Assembly (NCBI GenBank): GCA_965263335.1
Contig: CBDHHE010000001.1
Span: forward strand, 2,232,001-2,296,000
Origin: Thermohalobaculum sp965263335
Lineage (GTDB): Bacteria > Pseudomonadota > Alphaproteobacteria > Rhodobacterales > Rhodobacteraceae
Reading direction: 5' to 3'
Length of the DNA stretch: 64,000 nucleotides
Shown here one piece after another: positions 8,633-16,199 of this stretch (position 1 is its first letter; every line of letters starts with the position of its first letter). Below the pieces are notes generated by a model. The model was not told the DNA's origin and searched no databases. It saw only the letters and a program-made list of their open reading frames with translations. Both the position numbers and the translations under genes were made by a program.

Positions 8633-9814
8633 ATGCTGCTGAACGCCAATCTTGCGAGGGTTGCCTCACCGCCAATCATGGCAATCCAAGAATGGGTGCG
8701 GTCTGCGCACTTGCCGGACGATCAGGCGCTCCTCAACCTGAGCCAGGCGGCACCTGTCGCGCCACCGCCCGAAGCCCTGCGTCGCAGGCTCGCCGACGCT
8801 CTGATGAACGAAACGTCGGCGCATCTCTATGGACCTGTCCTTGGAAACACGGAACTGCGCGAGGAAATCGCGGGGCAATGGTCGAAACGCTACGGCGGAC
8901 AGATCAATCCGCATCATGTAGCGGTCACGGCTGGTTGCAATCAGGCATTCTGCGTTGCCGCCTCTACAGCGTGCGCACCAGGGGACGCGATGCTGATCCC
9001 CGCCCCATGGTACTTCAATCACAAGATGTGGCTCGATATGAGCGGTGTCGACGCTGTTCCCCTACCTTGCGACGAGGCGATGCTGCCGGATCTGGACGCC
9101 GCCAAAAGCCTGATGACTGATCGCGTTCGGGCAATCCTGCTCGTCACGCCGAACAACCCAACCGGTGCCGAGTATCCTGCAGCTCTTCTCGAGGCCTTCT
9201 ACGACCTTGCGTGTGACCACGGCACGCTTCTGATCGTCGACGAAACCTATCGGGATTTTCTCGAGCACGAAGACCGGCCTCACGCCTTGTTCGCGCGCCC
9301 CGACTGGGAGGAGGTCCTGGTTCACCTCTATTCATTTTCGAAGGTGTTTCGACTGACCGGGCACCGCACCGGCGCGCTGATCGCAGGCGCTGAGCGTATC
9401 GTCCAGGCCGAGAAGGTGCTCGACACGGTGACGATTTGCCCATCGCAGTCGGGACAGATTGCGGCGCTTTTCGGGTTGCGAGAGCTCGAAGACTGGGTGG
9501 CCGAAGAGCGCGCCGAGATCCTGACACGAAGGGCCAAAGTGGCTGACGTCTTCTCGAGCGAACTGCCAGACTGGCAAATCCGAGGTCTGGGCGCTTACTT
9601 CGCTTGGGTCGAAGCTCCCTTCGGTATGAGCTCCGAAACGCTTGCTCGCCGTCTGCTCGCCGAGCAATCTCTGCTCGTGTTACCGGGCAGCATGTTCATG
9701 CCTGAAGATGACACCGTTGGTCTCTACGATCGCTGCCTGCGGATTGCGTTCGCCAACGCAGATGTCATGGGACTGGCAGAGATGGGCCGGCGATTGACCG
9801 CCTTCCGGCCCTAA
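8633..9814 (+). CDS. PLP-dependent aminotransferase, class I/II
   Basis: This is a 393-residue fold-type I aminotransferase. Residues typical of the family are NNPTGAEYP, the aspartate in LIVDETYRDF and the PLP-binding lysine in YSFSKVFRLTGHRTG. The small domain ends GLYDRCLRIAFAN, with the carboxylate-binding arginine. The amino acid substrate is not evident. Start choice is between GTG at 8612 and ATG at 8633; the ATG has GGACGGG just upstream. It faces glnA, with a bidirectional-looking hairpin between the two. Confidence 0.88.
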   Translation: MLLNANLARVASPPIMAIQEWVRSAHLPDDQALLNLSQAAPVAPPPEALRRRLADALMNETSAHLYGPVLGNTELREEIAGQWSKRYGGQINPHHVAVTAGCNQAFCVAASTACAPGDAMLIPAPWYFNHKMWLDMSGVDAVPLPCDEAMLPDLDAAKSLMTDRVRAILLVTPNNPTGAEYPAALLEAFYDLACDHGTLLIVDETYRDFLEHEDRPHALFARPDWEEVLVHLYSFSKVFRLTGHRTGALIAGAERIVQAEKVLDTVTICPSQSGQIAALFGLRELEDWVAEERAEILTRRAKVADVFSSELPDWQIRGLGAYFAWVEAPFGMSSETLARRLLAEQSLLVLPGSMFMPEDDTVGLYDRCLRIAFANADVMGLAEMGRRLTAFRP

Positions 9815-9827
9815 CCAAAAAGAACGA

Positions 9828-9849
9828 CCCCCGCGCGACTGCGCAGGGG
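9828..9849 (-). terminator. Rho-independent terminator between aminotransferase and glnA
   Basis: A GC-rich hairpin (CCCCGCGC, loop GACT, GCGCAGGGG with one bulged A) sits between the two convergent genes. Read on the minus strand it is followed by TCGTTCTTTTT, so it fits best as the glnA terminator. It may act in both directions. Confidence 0.7.
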
Positions 9850-9871
9850 CCAACACTTGCAACACCGGAAC

Positions 9872-11281
9872 TCAGACGGAGTAGTACATCTGGAATTCGA
9901 CCGGGTGCGGCGTGTGCTCGTAGGCGTAGATCTCTTCCCATTTGAGATCCATGTAGCCTTCGATCTGATCGCGGGTGAAGACGCCGCCCTTGAGCAAGAA
10001 CTCGTGATCCGCCTCGAGTGCAGCCATGGCTTCGCGGAGCGATCCGCACACTGTCGGAATCCCGGCAAGTTCTTCCGGCGGGAGATCGTACAGATCCTTA
10101 TCGGCGGCTTCACCGGGATGAATCTTGTTCTCGATCCCATCGAGACCCGCCATCAGAAGGCTCGCAAAGCACAAGTAAGGGTTCGCGGCCGGGTCGGGGA
10201 AGCGCGTCTCAACACGTTTTGCTTTCGGGCTCTCGGTCCACGGGATGCGCACAGAGGCCGAGCGGTTGCGCGCGGAGTATGCCAGCAACACGGGCGCCTC
10301 GAAGCCAGGAATGAGACGCTTGTAGGAGTTCGTTGCCGGGTTGGTGAACGCGTTCAGCGCTTTGGCGTGCTTTAGAACACCGCCAATGTAGTAGAGCGCC
10401 TCGTCCGAAAGATCCGCGTACTGATCGCCCGCAAAGAGCGGTTTCCCGTCTTTCCAGATCGACTGGTTCACGTGCATGCCCGTGCCGTTGTCGCCTGCTA
10501 TCGGCTTCGGCATGAACGTGGCAGACTTTCCGTAGGCGTGCGCAACATTGTGGATGACGTACTTGTACTTCTGCAGCGCATCACCCTGTGTCGTGAGGGT
10601 GTTGAATATGAGGCCCAGTTCATGCTGGCACGATGCAACCTCATGGTGATGCTTATCGACTGCCATGCCGATGCGCTTCATGGTCGACAGCATCTCCGAG
10701 CGGATGTCTTGCCCTGCATCGGTCGGGTTCACAGGGAAGTAGCCACCTTTCACGCCGGGCCGGTGGCCCATGTTACCCATCTCATATTCGGTATCGGTGT
10801 TCCAAGACGCGTCCATCGCATCGACTTCGTAGGCGACTTTGTTCATGTCGACCTTGAAGCGCACATCGTCAAAAAGGAAGAATTCAGCCTCGGGTCCCCA
10901 ATAGGAGACATCGCCCATTCCGCTGTCCTTCAGGTACCGCTCGGCCTTCACTGCTGTACCACGCGGATCGCGATCGTAAAGCTCGCCGGTGTCCGGTTCG
11001 TGTACCGTGCAAAACACAGCGAGCGTCTTTTCCGCGTAGAACGGATCGATGTGTGCGGTCTCGACATCGGCCATCAGTTTCATGTCCGACTTGTCGATCG
11101 ACTTCCATCCTGCGATCGACGATCCGTCAAACATCCACCCGTCCGCAAACCAGTCTTCATCGATGATGTCACTGATCGCCGTCACATGTTGCATCTTGCC
11201 ACGCGGATCGGTGAAGCGGATATCGACGTAGGCGATCTCTTCATCCTTGATCTGCTTAACAATATCAGCTGCTGTGGTCAT
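9872..11281 (-). CDS. glnA: glutamine synthetase type I
   Basis: This 469-residue enzyme is the normal GSI length and makes glutamine from glutamate, ammonia and ATP in the cytoplasm. Visible hallmarks are MFDGSSIAGWKSIDKSDM (about 48-65), the PNPTD-like region, NGTGMHVNQS, the active-site segment NRSASVRIPW and the adenylylation site DLYDLPPEE near residue 395. The last implies control by GlnE adenylylation. The preferred ATG (11281) lies 6 bases inside the first GTG and has AGGAAAGGG upstream. It sits 37 bp downstream of glnB, so the two are likely co-transcribed. Confidence 0.96.
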   Translation of the reverse strand: MTTAADIVKQIKDEEIAYVDIRFTDPRGKMQHVTAISDIIDEDWFADGWMFDGSSIAGWKSIDKSDMKLMADVETAHIDPFYAEKTLAVFCTVHEPDTGELYDRDPRGTAVKAERYLKDSGMGDVSYWGPEAEFFLFDDVRFKVDMNKVAYEVDAMDASWNTDTEYEMGNMGHRPGVKGGYFPVNPTDAGQDIRSEMLSTMKRIGMAVDKHHHEVASCQHELGLIFNTLTTQGDALQKYKYVIHNVAHAYGKSATFMPKPIAGDNGTGMHVNQSIWKDGKPLFAGDQYADLSDEALYYIGGVLKHAKALNAFTNPATNSYKRLIPGFEAPVLLAYSARNRSASVRIPWTESPKAKRVETRFPDPAANPYLCFASLLMAGLDGIENKIHPGEAADKDLYDLPPEELAGIPTVCGSLREAMAALEADHEFLLKGGVFTRDQIEGYMDLKWEEIYAYEHTPHPVEFQMYYSV

Positions 11282-11318
11282 CCTCACGTCCCTTTCCTGT
11301 CAGCATTGTTTCTTATGG

Positions 11319-11657
11319 TCAGAGTGCGTCCGGTCCGTCTTCGCCGGTGCGAATGCGGATTGCTTGTTCGACGGTTGAAACGAAGATTTTGCCATCTCCG
11401 ATCTTACCCGTCCGCGCTGCGTTCGAGATTGCCTCGACCACGCCATCCGCCTGATCATCTCCGACGACGACTTCGATTTTCACCTTCGGCAGAAAATCGA
11501 CGACGTACTCTGCACCACGGTAGAGTTCGGTGTGACCCTTCTGTCGTCCGAAGCCTTTGGCCTCGAGGACGCTCAGGCCCTGAATCCCGATATCCTGGAG
11601 CGCTTCTTTGACCTCATCCAGCTTGAACGGCTTGATGACGGCCTCGACCTTCTTCAT
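11319..11657 (-). CDS. glnB: nitrogen regulatory protein PII
   Basis: This 112-residue PII protein starts MKKVEAVIKPFKLDEVKEAL. The T-loop carries Tyr51 in ELYRGAEY, the site uridylylated by GlnD. The ATP/2-oxoglutarate binding segments KGFGRQKGH and RTGKIGDGKIFV are intact. It reports cellular nitrogen and carbon status to GlnE, NtrB and partners. The longer open frame upstream (to 12098) is an overlap artefact; the ATG at 11657 has GGGAGAAG before it and matches the family exactly. It is first in glnB-glnA. Confidence 0.96.
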   Translation of the reverse strand: MKKVEAVIKPFKLDEVKEALQDIGIQGLSVLEAKGFGRQKGHTELYRGAEYVVDFLPKVKIEVVVGDDQADGVVEAISNAARTGKIGDGKIFVSTVEQAIRIRTGEDGPDAL

Positions 11658-11734
11658 GCTCTTCTCTCCCTCGGCTCTGCGGCGCAGCATTCTGGGCCAC
11701 GCAGGCAGCCCGGCGTCGCGTACCTCTCTTGGAT

Positions 11735-11750
11735 GCAGGGAGTGTGCCAG
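11735..11750 (-). promoter_or_regulatory. candidate sigma-54 promoter of glnB-glnA
   Basis: On the minus strand the segment reads CTGGCACACTCCCTGC. It has the GG and GC dinucleotides 10 bases apart that define the -24/-12 promoter, and TGGCAC is perfect. The -12 box is CTGC instead of TTGC. It would start transcription about 65 bases before the glnB ATG. NtrC-activated sigma-54 promoters before glnB are well known in proteobacteria. I saw no convincing NtrC site further upstream. Confidence 0.6.
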
Positions 11751-11873
11751 ACAACGCCGGCCAACAGAATGTCTGTCATTCCAGGGCCTTGGGAGCGCAT
11801 GACCGAAGAGATCGAGGCCCGAGATGGTGAATTTTTGCTCAGTTTGCACATTTTTTAGACACAGAATGGCATC

Positions 11874-13442
11874 GTGACCGAGCTGCTCACTGCCGCGCAA
11901 ATGCGCTCGATCGAACAAGCCGCCATCGAGTCCGGTGAGGTGACGGGGCTCGAGCTCATGGAACGCGCCGGTCAGGGCGTTGTGGACGCAATCCTCGACT
12001 GGCGACCTGAACTCGCGACGACGCCACTTCGCGCGGTCGTCCTCTGCGGCCCTGGCAACAACGGTGGGGACGGATTTGTCATCTCCCGCTTGCTGCATGA
12101 ACGCGGCTGGGACGTCGAGGTCTTCCTCTACGGCGACGAGGCCAAACTTCCTCCAGACGCCGCCGCGAATTCACGCCTGGCGCGCCAACTTGGTCTTATA
12201 CCGACGTCAATGGAGGCGGCGGAAGAGTGCATAGGCTCCCTGACACGCCAAGATATCGTCATCGATGCGATTTTCGGCTCAGGGCTCAGTCGTCCCTTCG
12301 ACGTTTTCGGCACGCTCCAACAGCTGATCAACAATCTTGTCTTGCCGCGGAACCATCTCGATGGACCTTGGGTCGTTGCGATTGACGTGCCGTCCGGGCT
12401 CTGCGCTGACAGCGGTCGCTACATCGACCGGGATGAGCAGAACGCATTCTCACGCTCGATGGCAGCGCATCTTACTGTCACCTTTCACTCTCCGTTTGTC
12501 GGTCACCTCTTGGGGGAGGCCGACCAGGCTTGTGGAGAGCTGCGCGTCTGCGACATCGGGCTGGTCCCAGGTACCGGCAAAGTTCACCAGGTGGATGTCG
12601 ACGAGACCCATCTGAGCAAGCCGCCGCTACAGCACAAATACGACCACGGTCATGCGCTGATCCTGTCGGGCGGGGTCGGCAAGGGAGGTGCTGCACGGCT
12701 CGCCGCGCGCGGAGCCCTCAGGATCGGCGCTGGACTGGTGACCGTCGGCTGCCCGCCATCCGCATTGCAAGAGAACGCGGCACGGCTCGACGCGATTATG
12801 CTGGCCTCGGTGTCGGATGTCGACGCACTCAACAGCGCGATCGAAGATAGAAAAACCAAGGCCATCTGCATCGGGCCAGGCTTTGGGACAGGCGAGCGTC
12901 TTCGCGAGTTCACCAAAGCGATCCTTTCCGCCAAAGTTCCCACCGTGCTCGACGCCGATGCGCTGACGGAGTATCGCGATGACCCCGCACACCTTTTCGA
13001 CATGCTGCACGACAACTGCGTGCTGACACCGCATGAGGGCGAATTCGGACGCCTGTTCCCGGACATCCTGGCCAAGCTAAAGAAACCACCCACAAAGGGC
13101 CCGGCCTTCTCGAAAGCCGACGCAACCCGCGAGGCTGCTGCGCGAGCGGATTGCGTTGTTCTGTTCAAGGGGCCAGACACCGTGATCGCCGATCCGGAAG
13201 GTCGTTGTTCGATCAGTTCGGCACATTATGGCCGCGCAGCTCCGTGGCTCGCCACCGCAGGCTCGGGTGACGTACTCGCAGGCCTGATCACCGGACTGCT
13301 CGCCCGCGGATACGGCCCTGTGCATGCAGCTGAGACCGCGTCCTGGCTGCACGTCGAATGCGCACGCACATTTGGTCCCGGGCTGATTGCCGAGGATCTT
13401 CCAGAACAACTACCGGAGGTGCTTCGGGAACTCGGTCTCTAG
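11874..13442 (+). CDS. nnr: bifunctional NAD(P)HX epimerase / ADP-dependent NAD(P)HX dehydratase
   Basis: This 522-residue two-domain repair enzyme restores damaged (hydrated) NADH and NADPH. The N-terminal epimerase domain (YjeF_N, residues about 1-220) has VLCGPGNNGGDGFVIS and AIFGSGLSRPF. The C-terminal ribokinase-like dehydratase (about 235-522) has HALILSGGVGKGGAA, DADALTEY, LTPHEGEF and the nucleotide site ATAGSGDVLAG. It starts at a GTG (11874) in MTELLTAAQMRSIEQ, the usual N-terminus. It is divergent from glnB. Confidence 0.93.
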   Translation: MTELLTAAQMRSIEQAAIESGEVTGLELMERAGQGVVDAILDWRPELATTPLRAVVLCGPGNNGGDGFVISRLLHERGWDVEVFLYGDEAKLPPDAAANSRLARQLGLIPTSMEAAEECIGSLTRQDIVIDAIFGSGLSRPFDVFGTLQQLINNLVLPRNHLDGPWVVAIDVPSGLCADSGRYIDRDEQNAFSRSMAAHLTVTFHSPFVGHLLGEADQACGELRVCDIGLVPGTGKVHQVDVDETHLSKPPLQHKYDHGHALILSGGVGKGGAARLAARGALRIGAGLVTVGCPPSALQENAARLDAIMLASVSDVDALNSAIEDRKTKAICIGPGFGTGERLREFTKAILSAKVPTVLDADALTEYRDDPAHLFDMLHDNCVLTPHEGEFGRLFPDILAKLKKPPTKGPAFSKADATREAAARADCVVLFKGPDTVIADPEGRCSISSAHYGRAAPWLATAGSGDVLAGLITGLLARGYGPVHAAETASWLHVECARTFGPGLIAEDLPEQLPEVLRELGL

Positions 13443-13586
13443 TGGTCGAGATGGGCCCGAATCGTTGTAAACAATTGACCGCTCATAGGTGCTGGAAAGC
13501 TCCGACAGGATTTTATCCTATCGCCACTGACGACTCATTGTTATAGAAGCGCCGAATTCTGCGGGGTGGGCAGCACCCGGCGGGAT

Positions 13587-13671
13587 GCGGGCGTGGCGGA
13601 AATGGTAGACGCACCAGATTTAGGTTCTGGCGCCGAGAGGCGTGGGGGTTCAAATCCCTCCGCCCGCACCA
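13587..13671 (+). tRNA. tRNA-Leu (anticodon UAG)
   Basis: An 85-base cloverleaf with a long variable arm, as in class II tRNAs. The acceptor stem GCGGGCG pairs perfectly with CGCCCGC. The anticodon arm is CCAGA-TTTAGGT-TCTGG with TAG in the middle. The T arm is GGGGG-TTCAAAT-CCCTC-like, and CCA is encoded at the 3' end. It lies 60 bp upstream of tig. Confidence 0.95.
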
Positions 13672-13731
13672 GATCATGGTCGGCCAGACAGCGACAAGTA
13701 CCGGCGCGGCCGGAACGACAAGAGGACACCG

Positions 13732-15063
13732 ATGCAGGTCACCGAGACAAAGTCCGAAGGGTTGAAGCGCGAGTACTCGCTGGTGGTCAGTGCCGCCGAT
13801 CTGGATGCGCGCACCAACGACAAGCTTCAGGACGTCCGCAAGGATTTCCAGATGAAGGGCTTTCGCAAAGGAAAGGCACCGATCACTTTGCTGAAAAAGA
13901 TGTTCGGCAAGTCGGTGCTTGGCGAGGTGGTACAGGAGACTGTCGAAAGCTCGGTGGCCGATCATCTGCGTGAGGCAGGCCACCGTCCTGCCCGCCAGCC
14001 TGACATCAAGATCACCAACGAAAACTTCGAAGCGGGCGATGATCTGAATGTTGAGATCGCCTACGAGTGTTTGCCGGACGTGCCCGAGGTCGACTACGCA
14101 GCCATCTCGCTCGAACGCCGGGTCGTCGAGGTCAACGAAACAGAAGTGGACGAGGCGCTGGGCCGCCTCGCCGAAGGCGCAGTGACCTACGAAGCTCGCG
14201 AAGAAGGCGCGGAAGCCGCAGACAAGGATCAGATCGTGATCGATTTTGTCGGCAGCGTTGACGGCGAAGAATTCGACGGTGGTTCAGCGGAGGACTACCC
14301 GCTCGTGCTGGGTTCCAACAGCTTCATCCCGGGGTTCGAGGAGCAGCTTTCGGGAGCGAAAGCAGGTGAATCGCGAACTGTGAACGTGGCCTTTCCCGAG
14401 AACTACGGGGCGGAACATCTCGCCGGCAAAGACGCGGTGTTTGAGGTCACCATCAAGGAAGTACGCGCACCAGTCGCTGCTCCGATCGACGACGGGCTGG
14501 CAGAGCGCTATGGCGCGGAGAACCTCGACCAGTTGCGCGAACAGATGAAGGAGCGCATCGGAGCAGAGTTCGCCGGGGCAGCGCGTACTCTGATCAAGCG
14601 ACGTCTTCTTGACGCGCTGGATGAGATGGTGAGCTTCGCTCTACCGTTGAGCCTCGTCGAGGCGGAAGCCAACTCCATCGCCCATCAGCTTTGGCACGAA
14701 GAAAACCAGGACGTGCAGGATCAAGAGCGCCCCGAAATCACGCCGACTGAAGAGCACACCGCCCTGGCCGAACGACGGGTGCGCCTTGGGCTGTTGCTCG
14801 CCGAGATCGGTCAGCGCGAAAAGGTCGAGGTGAGCGAAAGCGAACTCGGTCAAGCAATCATGGCACAGGCCCAGCAGTATCAGGGACGCGAGCGCGAGTT
14901 CTTCGACTTTGTGCGTCAGAATCGCGAAGCGCTTGAGCAAATCCGCGCACCTCTCTTCGAGGACAAGGTCGTAGACTTCATCGTGGAGAAAGCGACCGTC
15001 GCCGAAGTGACCGTCTCGAAGGACGAATTGCAGAAGGAGTTTGAGGCACTCGACGCTGACTAG
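13732..15063 (+). CDS. tig: trigger factor, ribosome-associated chaperone and peptidyl-prolyl isomerase
   Basis: This 443-residue protein starts MQVTETKSEGLKREYSLVV. The ribosome-binding signature GFRKGKAP is at about residues 43-50. The FKBP-type isomerase domain spans about 150-240 (SFIPGFEEQLSGAKAGE), followed by the long helical chaperone arms. It binds nascent chains at the ribosome exit. The ATG at 13732 has AGAGGA just upstream; the apparent earlier start at 13642 lies inside the tRNA-Leu gene and cannot be right. Confidence 0.95.
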   Translation: MQVTETKSEGLKREYSLVVSAADLDARTNDKLQDVRKDFQMKGFRKGKAPITLLKKMFGKSVLGEVVQETVESSVADHLREAGHRPARQPDIKITNENFEAGDDLNVEIAYECLPDVPEVDYAAISLERRVVEVNETEVDEALGRLAEGAVTYEAREEGAEAADKDQIVIDFVGSVDGEEFDGGSAEDYPLVLGSNSFIPGFEEQLSGAKAGESRTVNVAFPENYGAEHLAGKDAVFEVTIKEVRAPVAAPIDDGLAERYGAENLDQLREQMKERIGAEFAGAARTLIKRRLLDALDEMVSFALPLSLVEAEANSIAHQLWHEENQDVQDQERPEITPTEEHTALAERRVRLGLLLAEIGQREKVEVSESELGQAIMAQAQQYQGREREFFDFVRQNREALEQIRAPLFEDKVVDFIVEKATVAEVTVSKDELQKEFEALDAD

Positions 15064-15075
15064 AGCATTACTCCA

Positions 15076-15098
15076 CCCGTCGGCATTGACACGACGGG
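15076..15098 (+). terminator. weak hairpin after tig
   Basis: CCCGTCG and CGACGGG form a 7-bp stem with a 9-base loop starting 13 bases after the tig stop. No run of T follows, so this is only a possible terminator or RNA-stabilising hairpin. Confidence 0.35.
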
Positions 15099-15137
15099 CA
15101 CGATGTGGGAAGCGGTCCGCCGCCTAAGGGTCGAGAT

Positions 15138-15214
15138 GGCTGGGTAGCTCAGCTGGTTAGAGCGCAGGACTCATAATCCTGAGGTCGAGGGTTCGAGTCC
15201 CTCCCCCGCCACCA
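15138..15214 (+). tRNA. tRNA with CAU anticodon, probably elongator tRNA-Met
   Basis: A 77-base cloverleaf with encoded CCA. The anticodon arm is CAGGA-CTCATAA-TCCTG, the D arm GCTC...GAGC and the T arm GAGGG-TTCGAGT-CCCTC. The acceptor strands GGCTGGG and CCCCGCC pair except at position 4 (T opposite C). A CAU anticodon can mean elongator Met or lysidine-modified Ile2; the G-G-C acceptor start and variable loop favour Met but do not settle it. It is not initiator tRNA. Confidence 0.85.
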
Positions 15215-15529
15215 AAAATGCAGAAATGAGTAAGCTTTAGAGCGGCCTCCCTCCGGCAAGAGAGAACAATCGTACTGTAGGGCAGCACCATGATGTTCCC
15301 TGCGAGCATCGGCCACCCCCACAGCTTGCACGACATACCCCCACCCCCCACGGAAGGGGGCTTCCAGCGGCTTCAATCGTCTGAAAATAGCCATTCGACG
15401 AAACATCAACGGGAACGGCAATTGCTCCTGGTTGCCGAACCCATCCGGCACAACCTCGTCTCGCTCAACACTTCTTGAGAGCGCTTTCGACAAACGAGCG
15501 CCGGTCATCGCGCGGCGTCGGCGGCGGCG
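15215..15529. other. intergenic stretch without recognisable gene
   Basis: The 315 bp between the CAU tRNA and the helix-hairpin-helix gene hold a C-run/G-run hairpin (CCCCC...GGGGG near 15344-15360) but no open frame with coding character on either strand. I see no further feature. Confidence 0.5.
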
Positions 15530-16147
15530 TCAGGATGGAGGGCTGTTCGCTACAATCGATTTGGCCTGCTCGATCCACCTATCCCGTGTGACACGACCAT
15601 AGAAGCCTTCGAGGTTCTGATCGACCCACACCACATGTTCCTCGGTCCAGTTGGCGATCTGATCGAAGTGATAGAAGCCCAGATTGTGGAGGAGTTTTTC
15701 CAGCTTTGGGCCAACGCCGCTGATTCTCTGAAGGTCATCCGGAACACCACCACGCGGCCCGTCAATGCCATCCGGCTTCACGCCAACATCCGCTTTGGGT
15801 TGCTCAGCGAACTGAGCTGACATAACGGGTGCGGCGACCGCTGGCTCTTGGGTGGACTCATCCGCGTGATCCTCAAGTTCCCGGCAGCGGGTGTGGCATC
15901 GCTCGAGCTCCGCTTTTAGCGTCGCCACATTGTTGTTCTCGTTCGACAACTGCTCCTGCAGCACGTCTCGCTCTTCTGTAAGCCGATCGCGCGCAGCTCG
16001 TAGTTCATCGCGCTCAGCCTCGAGTGTGGATGTGTCCGCAACTGCGGTGTCGCGACCGTAGCGCCAAATCAGCCAGCCGATCAGCAGACCAAGCAGAAAG
16101 GTCACAGACATGTAGAGAGCGATTTGCGTCAAAAGATAGGTCATCAT
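15530..16147 (-). CDS. membrane-anchored coiled-coil protein with C-terminal helix-hairpin-helix domain
   Basis: This 205-residue protein has one N-terminal membrane helix (about residues 5-28). A charged coiled coil follows (about 38-95, rich in Glu, Arg and Leu), then a short acidic/Pro-rich linker. The C-terminal 65 residues, DDLQRISGVGPKLEKLLHNLG onward, match the predicted flap-nuclease-like H3TH/helix-hairpin-helix domain (COG3743/DUF4332 type) found in many alphaproteobacterial envelope proteins. The function is not established. It lies 52 bp downstream of the OmpA-repeat gene on the same strand and may be co-transcribed with it. Confidence 0.7.
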   Translation of the reverse strand: MMTYLLTQIALYMSVTFLLGLLIGWLIWRYGRDTAVADTSTLEAERDELRAARDRLTEERDVLQEQLSNENNNVATLKAELERCHTRCRELEDHADESTQEPAVAAPVMSAQFAEQPKADVGVKPDGIDGPRGGVPDDLQRISGVGPKLEKLLHNLGFYHFDQIANWTEEHVVWVDQNLEGFYGRVTRDRWIEQAKSIVANSPPS

Positions 16148-16199
16148 TCTACTCCGTTCACTTACTCAAGTGGGTCACTGTCGCAACCTGCGCAGGCAC

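Noticed and set aside
13642..13731. Upstream extension of the trigger factor reading frame
   Set aside because: It starts inside the tRNA-Leu gene; the ATG at 13732 has a ribosome site and matches the family N-terminus.
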